From positions 496,001 to 560,000 of the forward strand of contig CBDEFR010000008.1 of assembly GCA_965237505.1 (NCBI GenBank): DNA of 64,000 nt. Direction: 5' to 3'. Under the pieces are notes generated by a model that saw nothing but the letters and a program-made list of their open reading frames with translations, searched no databases and was not told the DNA's origin. Of the stretch, positions 26,912 through 35,810 are shown piece after piece. This DNA is from NVTR01 sp965237505. Its GTDB lineage: Bacteria > Pseudomonadota > Alphaproteobacteria > Rhodobacterales > Rhodobacteraceae. Numbering within the stretch: position 1 is the first letter of the stretch; each line of letters starts with the position of its first letter. Both the position numbers and the translations under genes were made by a program.

Positions 26912-28398
26912 CGCACGACTCCCTCGGCCAGGGTCAGGAAATAGTCGGGATAAATCCCCAGCAGCAATGACAGCGCCGCGGTGGCGACAAGCGGGATGGT
27001 GACCAATGGTATCTCGCGGATCATCCGGCCACTTTTCGGCGGCTCGCCGACCGGCTCCTCAACCGGCTGCTCGGTTCCGAAAAAGGCGACGTAAGTCACC
27101 GGCAGGAAATACGCGGCGTTCAGTACCGAACTGATCAGCAGCACCGCCAAAAACACCAGTTCGCCCGCCTCGACCGAGCCCAGCGCCAGATACCACTTGC
27201 TGACGAAACCGGACAACGGCGGCACACCGATCATGCTCAGCGAAGCGACAAAAAACGCCCCCATGGTCCACGGCAGCTTGCGGCCGATGCCGCCCATCTC
27301 GCTGATCTTGCGCTTGCCGGAGGCGCAGAAGATCGAGCCGGCGCAGAAAAACAGGGTGATCTTGGAGAATCCGTGTGCGGCGATATGAACGATCCCGCCT
27401 ACCATCGCCAGCGGCGACAGCAGCACCGCGCCCAGCACGATGTAGGAAAGCTGGCTAACCGTCGAGTAGGCAAGCCGGGCCTTCAGATCGTCGCGGGTCA
27501 GCGCATATATCGAGGCCATCAGGATGGTGAACGAGACCAGATAGGCGGTGGCGATGCCGAGCCCGAGGTCGTCCATCTGCCCAACGCCGAAGACATGGAA
27601 TACCATCCGCAGCACGCAGAACACGCCCATCTTGACCACCGCGACGGCGTGCAGCAGCGCGCTGACCGGGGTTGGCGCCACCATTGCCGCGGGCAGCCAG
27701 GCGTGCATCGGCATGATCGCGCCCTTGGCGAACCCGAACAGGTAGCAGAAATAAACCACCGTAAGCAGCGCCGACGACGCATCGACGCCATCCAGCAACC
27801 CGTCCGGCATGAAATCGAGCGAGCCCACCAGATGGTAGGTCAGCGCCAGCCCGGCGAGCAGCACGCTTTTGGACGCGCCCATCAGATAGACCAGATATTT
27901 GCGGCTGCGGTCCCAGGACTCCTCGTCCTCGTGGTGATAGACCAGCGGGTAAGTGACAAGGCTCAGCACTTCATAAAAGATCACCAGGGTGAACAGGTTG
28001 GCCGCAAACGCCCCGCCGACGGCGGCGGCGAGCGAGGCGGCGAAACAGGCGAAAAACCGGGTCTGAGCGTGCTCGTTCAGGTGCCGCATGTAGCCGATCG
28101 AATAGACCGCCGCGACGATCCAAAGCAGCGACGACGTGGTCGCGAACACCATGCCCAGCGCGTCGACCCGAAAAGCAAAGTCGATCCCCGGCAAGATCTC
28201 GAACAGGGTTAATTCGTATGTTCCACCCGCCAGCACCTTGGGCGCCATTGACGCTACGATGGCGAACATCACCAGCGCCGCCACCGGCGACACAATATCG
28301 CGCAGTTTGTCGCGATCCCGCAGCAGCAACACCGCGCCCGCCGCCAGAATGGCGACCGCGACGGCCAGCAGCGGCCTGATCGATACAATCGGGTCCAA
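26908..28398 (-). CDS. MrpD/NuoL-like proton antiporter subunit
   Basis: 496 residues, about 14 membrane helices. Helix-5 Glu143 (LVIFYEVLSLVTYPLVY), helix-7 Lys225 (GFAKGAIMPMHAWLP) and helix-8 Lys256 (AVAVVKMGVFCVLR) are all in place, so it should be capable of proton translocation. It resembles monovalent cation/H+ antiporter subunit D and sits where nuoL is expected, 3 bases after nuoK. With the next antiporter-like gene it seems to replace the single NuoL. Confidence 0.87.
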   Translation of the reverse strand: MDPIVSIRPLLAVAVAILAAGAVLLLRDRDKLRDIVSPVAALVMFAIVASMAPKVLAGGTYELTLFEILPGIDFAFRVDALGMVFATTSSLLWIVAAVYSIGYMRHLNEHAQTRFFACFAASLAAAVGGAFAANLFTLVIFYEVLSLVTYPLVYHHEDEESWDRSRKYLVYLMGASKSVLLAGLALTYHLVGSLDFMPDGLLDGVDASSALLTVVYFCYLFGFAKGAIMPMHAWLPAAMVAPTPVSALLHAVAVVKMGVFCVLRMVFHVFGVGQMDDLGLGIATAYLVSFTILMASIYALTRDDLKARLAYSTVSQLSYIVLGAVLLSPLAMVGGIVHIAAHGFSKITLFFCAGSIFCASGKRKISEMGGIGRKLPWTMGAFFVASLSMIGVPPLSGFVSKWYLALGSVEAGELVFLAVLLISSVLNAAYFLPVTYVAFFGTEQPVEEPVGEPPKSGRMIREIPLVTIPLVATAALSLLLGIYPDYFLTLAEGVVR

Positions 28399-28401
28399 CC
28401 G

Positions 28402-28704
28402 CTAGCCTTTCATGATCGTCACTTCGTCGACTTTGAGCGTGGCCTTGTTGCGCACCAGAGCGACCAGAATGCCGAGCGCAATGGCAACCTCGGCGGCAGT
28501 GATCGCGATGACGAAAATGGCGAAGATACGACCGCGGAAATCATCGTGGTAATGCGCAAACGCGATGAAATTGATGTTGACCGAGTTCAGCAGCAACTCC
28601 AGCGACATCAGCACCACCAGGATATTCCGCCTGAGCAGCACACCAGCCGCGCCGATCACGAACAGCACCACGCCGAGCGCCACATACCATGTCAGCGGCA
28701 CCAT
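28402..28704 (-). CDS. nuoK: NADH-quinone oxidoreductase subunit K
   Basis: 100 residues, three membrane helices. The two conserved membrane glutamates are visible in VVLMSLELLLNSVNINF and ITAAEVAIALGILVAL. It overlaps the nuoJ stop by one base. Small core subunit of the complex I membrane arm linking NuoJ/NuoA to the antiporter modules. Confidence 0.95.
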   Translation of the reverse strand: MVPLTWYVALGVVLFVIGAAGVLLRRNILVVLMSLELLLNSVNINFIAFAHYHDDFRGRIFAIFVIAITAAEVAIALGILVALVRNKATLKVDEVTIMKG

Positions 28705-29207
28705 CAGTCGCGCTCCCCGCGGGCCAGCACGATGGCGCCGACAAGTGCGACCAGCAGGATCACGGAGGCGACTTCGAACGGCAGCAGATAGTCGTTGAAC
28801 AGAGTGGTGCTCAGGCCGCGGATTTCACCGCCGGTGCTGGCACCCGCGAGCGACGCGGGCGCAGCGAAGCGATCGCTGAACAGAACCAACGCCAGCATCT
28901 CGATGCCGAGCACCGCCAGCATCGCAAAGGCCGCGAAATTGCCGCGCGGCAGGAACCGCTGCAATGTCGCCTCGCGAATGTCCAGCATCATGGTCACGAA
29001 CAGAAACAGCACCATGATCGCGCCGACATAGACGAAGATCTGGATCACCGCGAGCAGGGGCGCTTGCAGAAGCACGAAGATTGCCGAAATCTGCAGGAAA
29101 CAGGCCATCAGCGCCAGCGCGTTGTGGACCGGGTTGCGCGCCAGCACCACGGCCAGCGCAGTGACCACGGCCGCGGCGGCAAATACCAAAAAAAAAGCCT
29201 GTCCCAT
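28704..29207 (-). CDS. nuoJ: NADH-quinone oxidoreductase subunit J
   Basis: 167 residues from the ATG at 29207 (MGQAFFLVFAAAAVVTALAV). The frame is open to 29261, but those codons do not fit the family. Five likely helices, with the conserved NPVHNALALMACFLQISAIF and the pi-bulge helix VYVGAIMVLFLFVTMML. It is the first gene of the nuoJ-N block. The 282 bases upstream contain no nuoI or recognisable remnant. Confidence 0.95.
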   Translation of the reverse strand: MGQAFFLVFAAAAVVTALAVVLARNPVHNALALMACFLQISAIFVLLQAPLLAVIQIFVYVGAIMVLFLFVTMMLDIREATLQRFLPRGNFAAFAMLAVLGIEMLALVLFSDRFAAPASLAGASTGGEIRGLSTTLFNDYLLPFEVASVILLVALVGAIVLARGERD

Positions 29208-29489
29208 CGACGCCGACCCTCCGACTGAACCTCTTGATCGGCGCGAAATCGCCGGCTTCAATGGCTAGTGCAAGCTGGGCACTGGCGCGAAATGTGACTC
29301 ATTTTTCGAGTTTCCACAAGAAAGCCGTGTGGCGTTGGACAATTTCGGAAAGCGGAGTGTGATTTTTAGTAAAATGGCATTGTCGGAAATACCGGCAACA
29401 GCCTCAGGCGGCCGTCTGCCAGTAATTCGACAGATTTCACCACCCCGCGCGGCGAAACTCATCGCATTTCAGGACAAGACCACCGCCAT

Positions 29490-31637
29490 TTATTCCCCAG
29501 GGCCGACTTCGCACACATACAGGATCGTTTTTTTGTCGTCGGGTGCGAAGTAGAATCTGAATTTATCGCCAAGCCGCTCCATATAAAGCGGATTTCGGGT
29601 CAGCGGAAATCCATCGGCCGACCGGATAAAATCGACCGGCACGTGATTGATGACCTTGTTGTTTTCAAGGTCAATGACATCTATCGCCCCATAACCGTCG
29701 ACAGTGCCGCTGCAAATTGCCAATCCATCGCCCAAATACTGACAATCCTGGTGGGCGATTGTCGGCGACATCGCAAACCGTCCCAGCACGATCGGAGGTT
29801 TGCACGGCTCGGTCACTTTGAGGTCCGCGTCAAGGGACCACGAATAAAGCTGCCGGGATGCCCAGGAAAAACCGTGCAACACCGCCTTTTTCGGCCGGAC
29901 GACGACGGCACTAATATGATCATCGGTGCGAAAGACCTCATATTTTTTGAGGCTGACGGGATCGACCCGGTATACAATCGAATGGCTATAGGGCCGGTAT
30001 TCCGCAACCGGCACCCAAATCCAGGTTCCGTCGAAATCAATGCCACCGGGATGATAGATATCGCCTTCGCCGAGTTCGATATGTCCGGTGAGCGCGCCGT
30101 GAATATCGGTCCTGAACAAATGCCCCCGGCCCATGCCAGGCGCGTCACCGTGGCGGGCGGGCTCGATGACTTCGACAGACGACAGGAAAAAGTGTTCGCC
30201 ACAACGGGTCAAGCCCTGTGGGTGGTAGGTGTTGAATTGGAAGGTTGTCTGTTCCTTGAGAATCCATTGCGACGAAGCAGAAAACAGACGAATGGCAGGC
30301 GCAGCCACCTCTTGGCCGGAACTTGACCGTGTTGTTTGGTTAACCGCATTCGCGCCGTTGGGCATGTTTGCGCCGATTTTCGCTGCGGTTTTCGAATTTC
30401 TTGCGGTCGATCCGGCGGCCGGCACGGCGGCATTTGCGCCGTTCGGTCGAGTGGTTTCACGGTCGCCGGACTGTGCAATATGAGGGCTGAATACCTCATG
30501 CATGACCAGCGCTGCGGAACCCAGTGCCGCCGTGTCGATCCCTGACATGGCGTGCAGCAGGCGGAGTTTGGCCCCCTCCGGCTCGAGCCAGGCCGGCGCT
30601 TTGGTTTGAATCAGGTCCAGCAAATAATCCAGCAGCGGAGTCGGCAATCGACCGCCAATCAGGATCGCACCAGGATCGAGAATGCATTTGGCGGCGACGA
30701 TCGGTGGCATCAAGGCGTTCGCCGCAGCTTCCAGCCACTCCATGAGCCACGGTTCTCGTCGCGAAAAATGGTCTTCCAGCTCGCTTAGATCATGAATTGT
30801 AATACCTTTTACTCGCAGCCACTCCCGGAGGGCACCTACGCTTGCGACCCCAACGGCCCGATTTGGCGACACATGCTTGGACAAATGGCCGAGATTGTGC
30901 GGCACCGGCATCAGGCCAATCTCGCCGGCGTTCCCGGTCAGACCGCGATAGGGCAGACGGTTCACCACCAGACCGCAACTCAGCCCCATGCCGACATAGA
31001 CGTGCATGAACGTCGGATAGGCGCGCCCGATGCCGTAATAGCTCTCTCCGAAAGCCATTAGGGTTCCGTCATTTTCAAACCACACCGGCAAATACACCCG
31101 CTTCTCCAGTTCAACATCCACGCTGACATTTTCCCAGGACTTGAAATTGCGCGGCGCGATCAAACGCCCGGTACCAGGATCCCGGCGCCCGGGAATAGAG
31201 ACACCGACGCCCGCGGTATCATCGCGCTTCCGGTTCTCCTGCTGTAACAGGTCATCAACGCTTTGCTCAATGATTTGAAAGGCTTCCTTGGGTGTTGGGA
31301 AAGAGACGGAATGCTCGATACGCGCCCGGATGCTGCCTTCGAAATCGACCAGGACAGTGGTGACAAAATCACGATCTACACTGGCACCGATGGCATGCGT
31401 TCCATTGCGGTCAACGGCAAGCTCCACTGCGGGCTGTCCGCGCCGGCCGCGGCGGCGCCCAACTGCGGACACCAGCCGCCGGTCGATCAGCTTGCCACTT
31501 ATGGTCGAGATCGCCTGCGCAGTAAGTCCGGTCAGCGGCGCCAGCTCTGTCCGAGATATTGGCCCATGCAACCTGATAGCCTGCAAGACAGTGCGCTGGC
31601 TGCGCGATATATCAAATCGAGCGTTTGCAATATTCAA
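29490..31637 (-). CDS. ROK-family regulator fused to a DUF6454-like domain
   Basis: 715 residues from a TTG at 31637, preceded by GAGGAAAAATCTC. Residues 1-75 are a winged helix-turn-helix (SRTELAPLTGLTAQAISTIS). Residues ~80-400 are a ROK sugar-kinase-like domain (ENDGTLMAFGESYYGIGR, GNAGEIGLMPV). The CxCGxxGCxE zinc motif of most ROK proteins is missing. A low-complexity linker (~400-455, PNGANA twice) leads to a C-terminal ~260-residue domain: FNTYHPQGLTRCGEHFFLSS, DIYHPGGIDFDGTWIWVPVA, YRPYSHSIVYRVDP, LHGFSWASRQLYSW. It resembles DUF6454, probably a beta-propeller. It diverges from the ABC transporter operon it likely controls. The fusion looks genuine: one open frame, no stop or start in the linker. 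Confidence 0.8.
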   Translation of the reverse strand: MNIANARFDISRSQRTVLQAIRLHGPISRTELAPLTGLTAQAISTISGKLIDRRLVSAVGRRRGRRGQPAVELAVDRNGTHAIGASVDRDFVTTVLVDFEGSIRARIEHSVSFPTPKEAFQIIEQSVDDLLQQENRKRDDTAGVGVSIPGRRDPGTGRLIAPRNFKSWENVSVDVELEKRVYLPVWFENDGTLMAFGESYYGIGRAYPTFMHVYVGMGLSCGLVVNRLPYRGLTGNAGEIGLMPVPHNLGHLSKHVSPNRAVGVASVGALREWLRVKGITIHDLSELEDHFSRREPWLMEWLEAAANALMPPIVAAKCILDPGAILIGGRLPTPLLDYLLDLIQTKAPAWLEPEGAKLRLLHAMSGIDTAALGSAALVMHEVFSPHIAQSGDRETTRPNGANAAVPAAGSTARNSKTAAKIGANMPNGANAVNQTTRSSSGQEVAAPAIRLFSASSQWILKEQTTFQFNTYHPQGLTRCGEHFFLSSVEVIEPARHGDAPGMGRGHLFRTDIHGALTGHIELGEGDIYHPGGIDFDGTWIWVPVAEYRPYSHSIVYRVDPVSLKKYEVFRTDDHISAVVVRPKKAVLHGFSWASRQLYSWSLDADLKVTEPCKPPIVLGRFAMSPTIAHQDCQYLGDGLAICSGTVDGYGAIDVIDLENNKVINHVPVDFIRSADGFPLTRNPLYMERLGDKFRFYFAPDDKKTILYVCEVGPGE

Positions 31638-31821
31638 GAGATTTTTCCTCGGTTCGCCTTTTTGCCGTCGCTAGGTGCGACAACACGAATATCCATTCGC
31701 CGCGTTTCGGCTCCACGATTGGCACGCATGCCGTAAATTTGTCGACCGCACCAGTGTGCAGAATCGGTGCCAAACCGTTACCGAATTGTCATTATACTGT
31801 CATCCAAATAACCAAAGTTTG

Positions 31822-31836
31822 TTGATTTAATGTCAA
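31822..31836. promoter_or_regulatory. Candidate operator TTGAT-N5-GTCAA
   Basis: The 15-base sequence TTGATTTAATGTCAA has arms TTGAY and RTCAA around five bases, shared with the site at 32065. A further half-site TTGAC lies 12 bases downstream. It is about 185 bases upstream of the ROK gene start. Read on the minus strand it overlaps a TTGACA, so binding could block the regulator's own promoter. Confidence 0.4.
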
Positions 31837-32064
31837 TACTTGCTCATTTGACACGCCGTAGCGGATGGAATTCACCAAGGTCCGAACGATATTCATGACC
31901 AAGGCACCTTGTTTATGCACTCGATTCTCTGAACATAAGGCGCGTATATACGCTTCTATTCGAGTCAAAATTTAGTTCTTATGGGATTGATAAGACAAAC
32001 AAATTCATCAACTTACAGTTGCTTACATTTGATGACTGGACTTGCGAACCCAGAGACGAATTGG

Positions 32065-32079
32065 TTGACAAAACGTCAA
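32065..32079. promoter_or_regulatory. Candidate operator TTGAC-N5-GTCAA
   Basis: The 15-base sequence TTGACAAAACGTCAA is a perfect 5-bp inverted repeat and matches the site at 31822 in both arms and spacing. It is about 200 bases upstream of the binding-protein gene and overlaps a TTGACA, so it could be a repressor site over a -35 element. Confidence 0.4.
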
Positions 32080-32276
32080 AATCCAAGTCTGTTGTATTAA
32101 TGAAGATGCTCGCCCAATTCGGATAACATTCTTGTGTAAATATTGATCTCTGAAAGGGCTGGGCATTTCGCGTCTGAGCGGTCAGTATCAACGCTCTGGT
32201 TGATCGACCAATCACCATTAGCACCGCTCAAGGCCCGCCACCAAATGGGCCAATGTAAAATGTGGAGGAGACACCA

Positions 32277-33641
32277 ATGAAAATGCGAAGAAAAATTATC
32301 GGCGTTCTGGCGGCGACGGCCATTGCCATCCCATACGCCCTGCTGCCAAGCACCGCGGCAGCAGAAATTGTAAACCTGGAACTTTGGGCGCGCCAAGACA
32401 CGTCCGGCCCGCTGCGCGCCGGCAATGTCGTGGCCGCAGTCGAACGGCTGAACGCCGCGTTGGCTGCCGAAGGCTCTGACACCGTGGTTGAGCTGACGGT
32501 GAACGAGAGCCCGGCCAGCGGCTTTGATGATGACGCCTTGGCGCTGCTCAGAGCCTTTGGCATTGGCGAAGGACCCGACTTGTTTGTCGCGGCGCATGAG
32601 TGGATTTGCGTCTTCGCCGACGAAGGGTTCGCCTATGACTTGACCGATCATACCGCGGCATTCCCGGAGCATTATGCGGACATCTACGAAAATCTGTGGG
32701 CGTCCACCGAGTGCGGGGGCCGCCGCTATGCGGTGCCGCAGGACGCCGAAGCGCGGATGTTCTTTTACAACAAGAATCTGCTGCGTGATGCGGGTTACGA
32801 CGATGATTTCATTGAATCGATGCCGGATCGTGTGCTTGCTGGCGAGATCACGCTGGACGACATTTCGGGCATCGCCAAGCAGGTCGTCGACAATACTTCA
32901 GCGGAATTCGGCATTTTCCATCGCCCGTCGAAGGGGCCTGACTATATCATGGTGTTCAATTCCTACGGCAGCAGCTTCCTCGACAGCGCGTCGGGCAAAT
33001 TGCTGCTTGAGCCGGCAAAAATTGAGGCGGCTTACGGTTGGTTCGAGCGCAACGTGGCTAACGGCGTGACGCCGGGCAACAACACCTCGATGGAGTGGGG
33101 CAACATTCGCGACCATTTCTACAGGGACAATAACGCCGCGTTCTGGATGTACGGGGTTTGGGACCTGGGCAGCGAAGCGTTCCCACGCGGGGTGCCGTCT
33201 GAAAAGGCTGCGTTCCTTGCTGACTGGGGTTGGGTTGCCGCGCCACCGGCCGAAGCTGGCGGGTCGCCGTCCAGCCTGACCCACCCGATCGTGTACGCGG
33301 TCAGTGGCGTGTCCGACAACAAGGACCTCGCGGCCCGGCTGATCGGTTTTGCCTCTGATGCTGACCTCAACACCAATCACGCGGTCACCACGACGCATCT
33401 GGGGATCAAAAAATCGCAGCTTGACGATCCGCGCTACCAGGCAGCCTGGTCACTTGCCGAGGCGGCACCGTTCCTTGAATTCACCAAATTCATGCCGAAC
33501 CATGCCGATTTCGGCGCGTTGAATGCCATCATCTATCAGGGCCTTCAGGGTGTCGAACAAGGGCGTCTGACAGCGGCTGAAGCCGCGGCATTCGTGGTCG
33601 AGGAAGCGCAATCGCAATTCGACGACGTGATGGTGCAATAA
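32277..33641 (+). CDS. ABC transporter substrate-binding protein (CUT1 type)
   Basis: 454 residues from the ATG at 32277, 7 bases after GGAGGAG. It has a signal peptide (KIIGVLAATAIAIPYALLPSTAAA, cleavage after about residue 24). The mature part has the MalE/UgpB-like pattern: LELWARQDTSGP, GEGPDLFVAAHEW, YAVPQDAEARMFFYNKNLLR. The substrate cannot be read from sequence; the gene neighbours suggest a sugar or a polyol phosphodiester. First gene of the operon, followed by a strong hairpin. Confidence 0.88.
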   Translation: MKMRRKIIGVLAATAIAIPYALLPSTAAAEIVNLELWARQDTSGPLRAGNVVAAVERLNAALAAEGSDTVVELTVNESPASGFDDDALALLRAFGIGEGPDLFVAAHEWICVFADEGFAYDLTDHTAAFPEHYADIYENLWASTECGGRRYAVPQDAEARMFFYNKNLLRDAGYDDDFIESMPDRVLAGEITLDDISGIAKQVVDNTSAEFGIFHRPSKGPDYIMVFNSYGSSFLDSASGKLLLEPAKIEAAYGWFERNVANGVTPGNNTSMEWGNIRDHFYRDNNAAFWMYGVWDLGSEAFPRGVPSEKAAFLADWGWVAAPPAEAGGSPSSLTHPIVYAVSGVSDNKDLAARLIGFASDADLNTNHAVTTTHLGIKKSQLDDPRYQAAWSLAEAAPFLEFTKFMPNHADFGALNAIIYQGLQGVEQGRLTAAEAAAFVVEEAQSQFDDVMVQ

Positions 33642-33659
33642 GTCAAATAAACGCATTGC

Positions 33660-33683
33660 GGGGGGAGCATTCATGCTCCCCCC
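33660..33683 (+). terminator. Intercistronic hairpin after the binding-protein gene
   Basis: GGGGGGAGCAT and ATGCTCCCCCC pair over 10 to 11 bases around a tiny loop, 18 bases after the stop codon and 40 bases before the permease start. There is no clear U tract. Such structures between a binding-protein gene and its permeases usually protect the upstream message or attenuate transcription, giving more binding protein than permease. Confidence 0.75.
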
Positions 33684-33722
33684 GTGCTTTATTGTGCAGG
33701 CAGACCCAGGGGCAGCGCGTTC

Positions 33723-34706
33723 ATGGCCAATCCTTCCGACGTGACATCATCCGAAATGAGCGCTGAACGCCAGGCGTTCGTTGTTCGCGCGCGCGGTTCA
33801 ATGCGCACCCGGCGTTGGACCAACATGGTCATATTCCTCGGTCCGGCCATCATCCTGACGTTAATGTTTTACGTCCTGCCGGTGTTTGTTGATATTTTTC
33901 TGTCTTTTGCCGACACCAACCGGTCGCTCAGCCGGATCGATTTTCCGACCCTGAAACAATACCGGAAAGTGTTCGGCGGCGACCCGCGCCTGTCGGCCGT
34001 GATCCTCACCACTTTCATTTACGTCTTTGGCACGCTTGCGTTTTTCAATGTCGCCTTCGGATTGCTGTTGGCGCTGACAACGACAGCCGTCGCAAAAGTG
34101 TCCGGGTCGTTTTTCCGCGGTGTCTGGCTGTTGCCGCGGATGAGCCCGTCGGTGGTTTATATCCTGCTGTGGCTGTGGGCGGTCGATCCGTCCCGGTCGG
34201 GACTGCTCAATCAAATTCTGATGAATGTGTTCCAGTTGTCCGAACCGCTGGATCTGAAAAGCTCGGCGCCGATGATGCTGATCATCATCGTCAACGGCTT
34301 CATTGGCGCCTCGATGGGGATGATCATTTTCACTTCCGCAATCCGCGCAATTCCCGATCACTTGTTTCACGCCGCGCGGGTAGACGGCGCGGGCTCGTTG
34401 GCGATCGTGCGCTATATCACTCTGCCCGCGCTGAGGTGGCCGATCAGTTTCATCACCATTTACCAGACCCTGTCGCTGATGGTCAGCTTTGAATATATCT
34501 GGCTTCTGACCCAGGGCGGGCCGTTCTTCGATACCACCGTTTACGCGCTGCATGTCTACAAACGCTCGTTTTTCAACGGCCAATATGCCTATGGCGCGGC
34601 GCTGGCGCTGTTCATGATCGTCATTGGCATTGTCGTGGCCCTGCTGGGCTGGCGGTTCTTTGACATGAAGGCACTGATGCAAGAGCCCCGGATCGAGGTG
34701 CAGTGA
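33723..34706 (+). CDS. ABC sugar transporter permease (MalF type)
   Basis: 327 residues from the ATG at 33723 (MANPSDVTSSEMSAERQ); an in-frame GTG at 33684 lies against the hairpin and is less likely. Six or so membrane helices, starting with WTNMVIFLGPAIILTLMFYVLPV. The coupling EAA-type loop is DHLFHAARVDGAGSLAIVRYI. Its stop overlaps or abuts the next permease start. Confidence 0.88.
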   Translation: MANPSDVTSSEMSAERQAFVVRARGSMRTRRWTNMVIFLGPAIILTLMFYVLPVFVDIFLSFADTNRSLSRIDFPTLKQYRKVFGGDPRLSAVILTTFIYVFGTLAFFNVAFGLLLALTTTAVAKVSGSFFRGVWLLPRMSPSVVYILLWLWAVDPSRSGLLNQILMNVFQLSEPLDLKSSAPMMLIIIVNGFIGASMGMIIFTSAIRAIPDHLFHAARVDGAGSLAIVRYITLPALRWPISFITIYQTLSLMVSFEYIWLLTQGGPFFDTTVYALHVYKRSFFNGQYAYGAALALFMIVIGIVVALLGWRFFDMKALMQEPRIEVQ

Positions 34707-34708
34707 TC

Positions 34709-35803
34709 ATGGCCATGGCCCGCACCAACCACACCGAAATTCCATCGCAACAAGAATGGGACCAGCTGGCAGTGCGCGCAAGGCGCACCAATCTGGCCAA
34801 GAAAACGCTGCTGTACGGGTTTCTGATCGCGGTCTCGATCCCGTTGATTCTGCCGTATTTCTGGTTGTTCACGCTGTCGGTATCAACCAAGGCCGGAGGC
34901 ATCGACACCGTCGTTCTGTGGAACGCGATGTTCATCATCGTGCCGACGATCATCGCGTTGTGGCTGCTCACCCTTTTCGCGAACAACCGGCTCCAGCTTA
35001 ATGTCGGCTATGGACTGATTTTTCTGGTCGCCCTCATCGCCCTGGCGATAAACGTGTTGCCGGACTTGCATCTCAACAATTTCCGCTTCCTGACCAATCG
35101 CAATTTCAACGAAGATGCGGCGATCGGGGCCCGGGTTGAGGCGGTGCAAGGGGTGGATTTTCCGTCCGTGTGGCTGGTGATGCGCAATTCGCTGTATTTG
35201 GCGGGCATGCAAACGCTGGTCGTCGCCGTGGTGGCCAGTCTGGCCGGATATTATCTGTCACGGTTCAGTTTTCCGGGTCGCAACGGCATGCTGCGGTCGC
35301 TCTTGGTTCTGCATGCCTTCCCGGTGCTGACCCTGATCGTGCCGCTGTTTTTGATCCTGTCGCGCATCGGCCTGCTGGACAGTCTGACCGGAGTCATCTT
35401 GGTGCTGGTCGGTTTCGAACTGCCGTTTGCGATCTTTATCATGAAGGGGTTTTTCGATGCGGTGCCGTGGGACATTGAAATGAGCGCGATGGCCGACGGC
35501 GCGTCGCGGCGTCAGGCGTTTGTGCGCGTGGTTCTGCCGCAGGTCACCAACGGGCTGATCGCAATTTCGGTGTTTTCGTTCATTCGCGGCTGGGAGGAAT
35601 ATATTTTCGTTTTCACCTTCCTGATCCGCAACACCAACTGGACGATGAGCCTGTATATGTTCTTTGTCCGCGATGACCTGATGGGTGTTGATTTTGGAAT
35701 CGTTGCCGCGGTGGGAGCCTTTTACCTGCTGCCGAGCCTGATTCTGTATACCGCGGCGCAGAAATACCTCACCCAGATGTCGGTCGGCGGCGTGAAAGGA
35801 TGA
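34709..35803 (+). CDS. ABC sugar transporter permease (MalG type)
   Basis: 364 residues if started at the ATG at 34709; a GTG at 34703 overlapping the previous stop (GTGA) is also possible. It is longer than usual MalG proteins because of an insertion after the first helix (VLWNAMFIIVPTIIALWLLT to about residue 140) that adds two helices and a periplasmic loop. The EAA loop is DIEMSAMADGASRRQAFVRV. The C-terminus (KYLTQMSVGGVKG) is typical of the family. Confidence 0.88.
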   Translation: MAMARTNHTEIPSQQEWDQLAVRARRTNLAKKTLLYGFLIAVSIPLILPYFWLFTLSVSTKAGGIDTVVLWNAMFIIVPTIIALWLLTLFANNRLQLNVGYGLIFLVALIALAINVLPDLHLNNFRFLTNRNFNEDAAIGARVEAVQGVDFPSVWLVMRNSLYLAGMQTLVVAVVASLAGYYLSRFSFPGRNGMLRSLLVLHAFPVLTLIVPLFLILSRIGLLDSLTGVILVLVGFELPFAIFIMKGFFDAVPWDIEMSAMADGASRRQAFVRVVLPQVTNGLIAISVFSFIRGWEEYIFVFTFLIRNTNWTMSLYMFFVRDDLMGVDFGIVAAVGAFYLLPSLILYTAAQKYLTQMSVGGVKG

Positions 35804-35810
35804 TTGCACA

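Larger units (their letters stand above)
31638..32276. promoter_or_regulatory. Divergent control region of ROK regulator and ABC operon
   Basis: 639 bases with no convincing gene and clearly higher A+T than the neighbouring genes. It must hold the promoters of both the ROK fusion gene (leftward) and the transporter operon (rightward). It contains two inverted repeats of the same design, listed separately. The ribosome site GGAGGAG precedes the binding-protein start. Confidence 0.6.

Noticed and set aside
29208..29489. Searched for a nuoI remnant upstream of nuoJ.
   Set aside because: No ferredoxin-type CxxCxxCxxxC motif in any frame; only short unconvincing frames.
31979..32224. Minus-strand 81-codon frame in the ROK/ABC intergenic region.
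   Set aside because: No ribosome site or conserved pattern; the region is better explained as control DNA.
33861..34682. 273-codon minus-strand frame opposite the first permease.
   Set aside because: His/Gln/Asp-rich antisense shadow of a clear permease gene.
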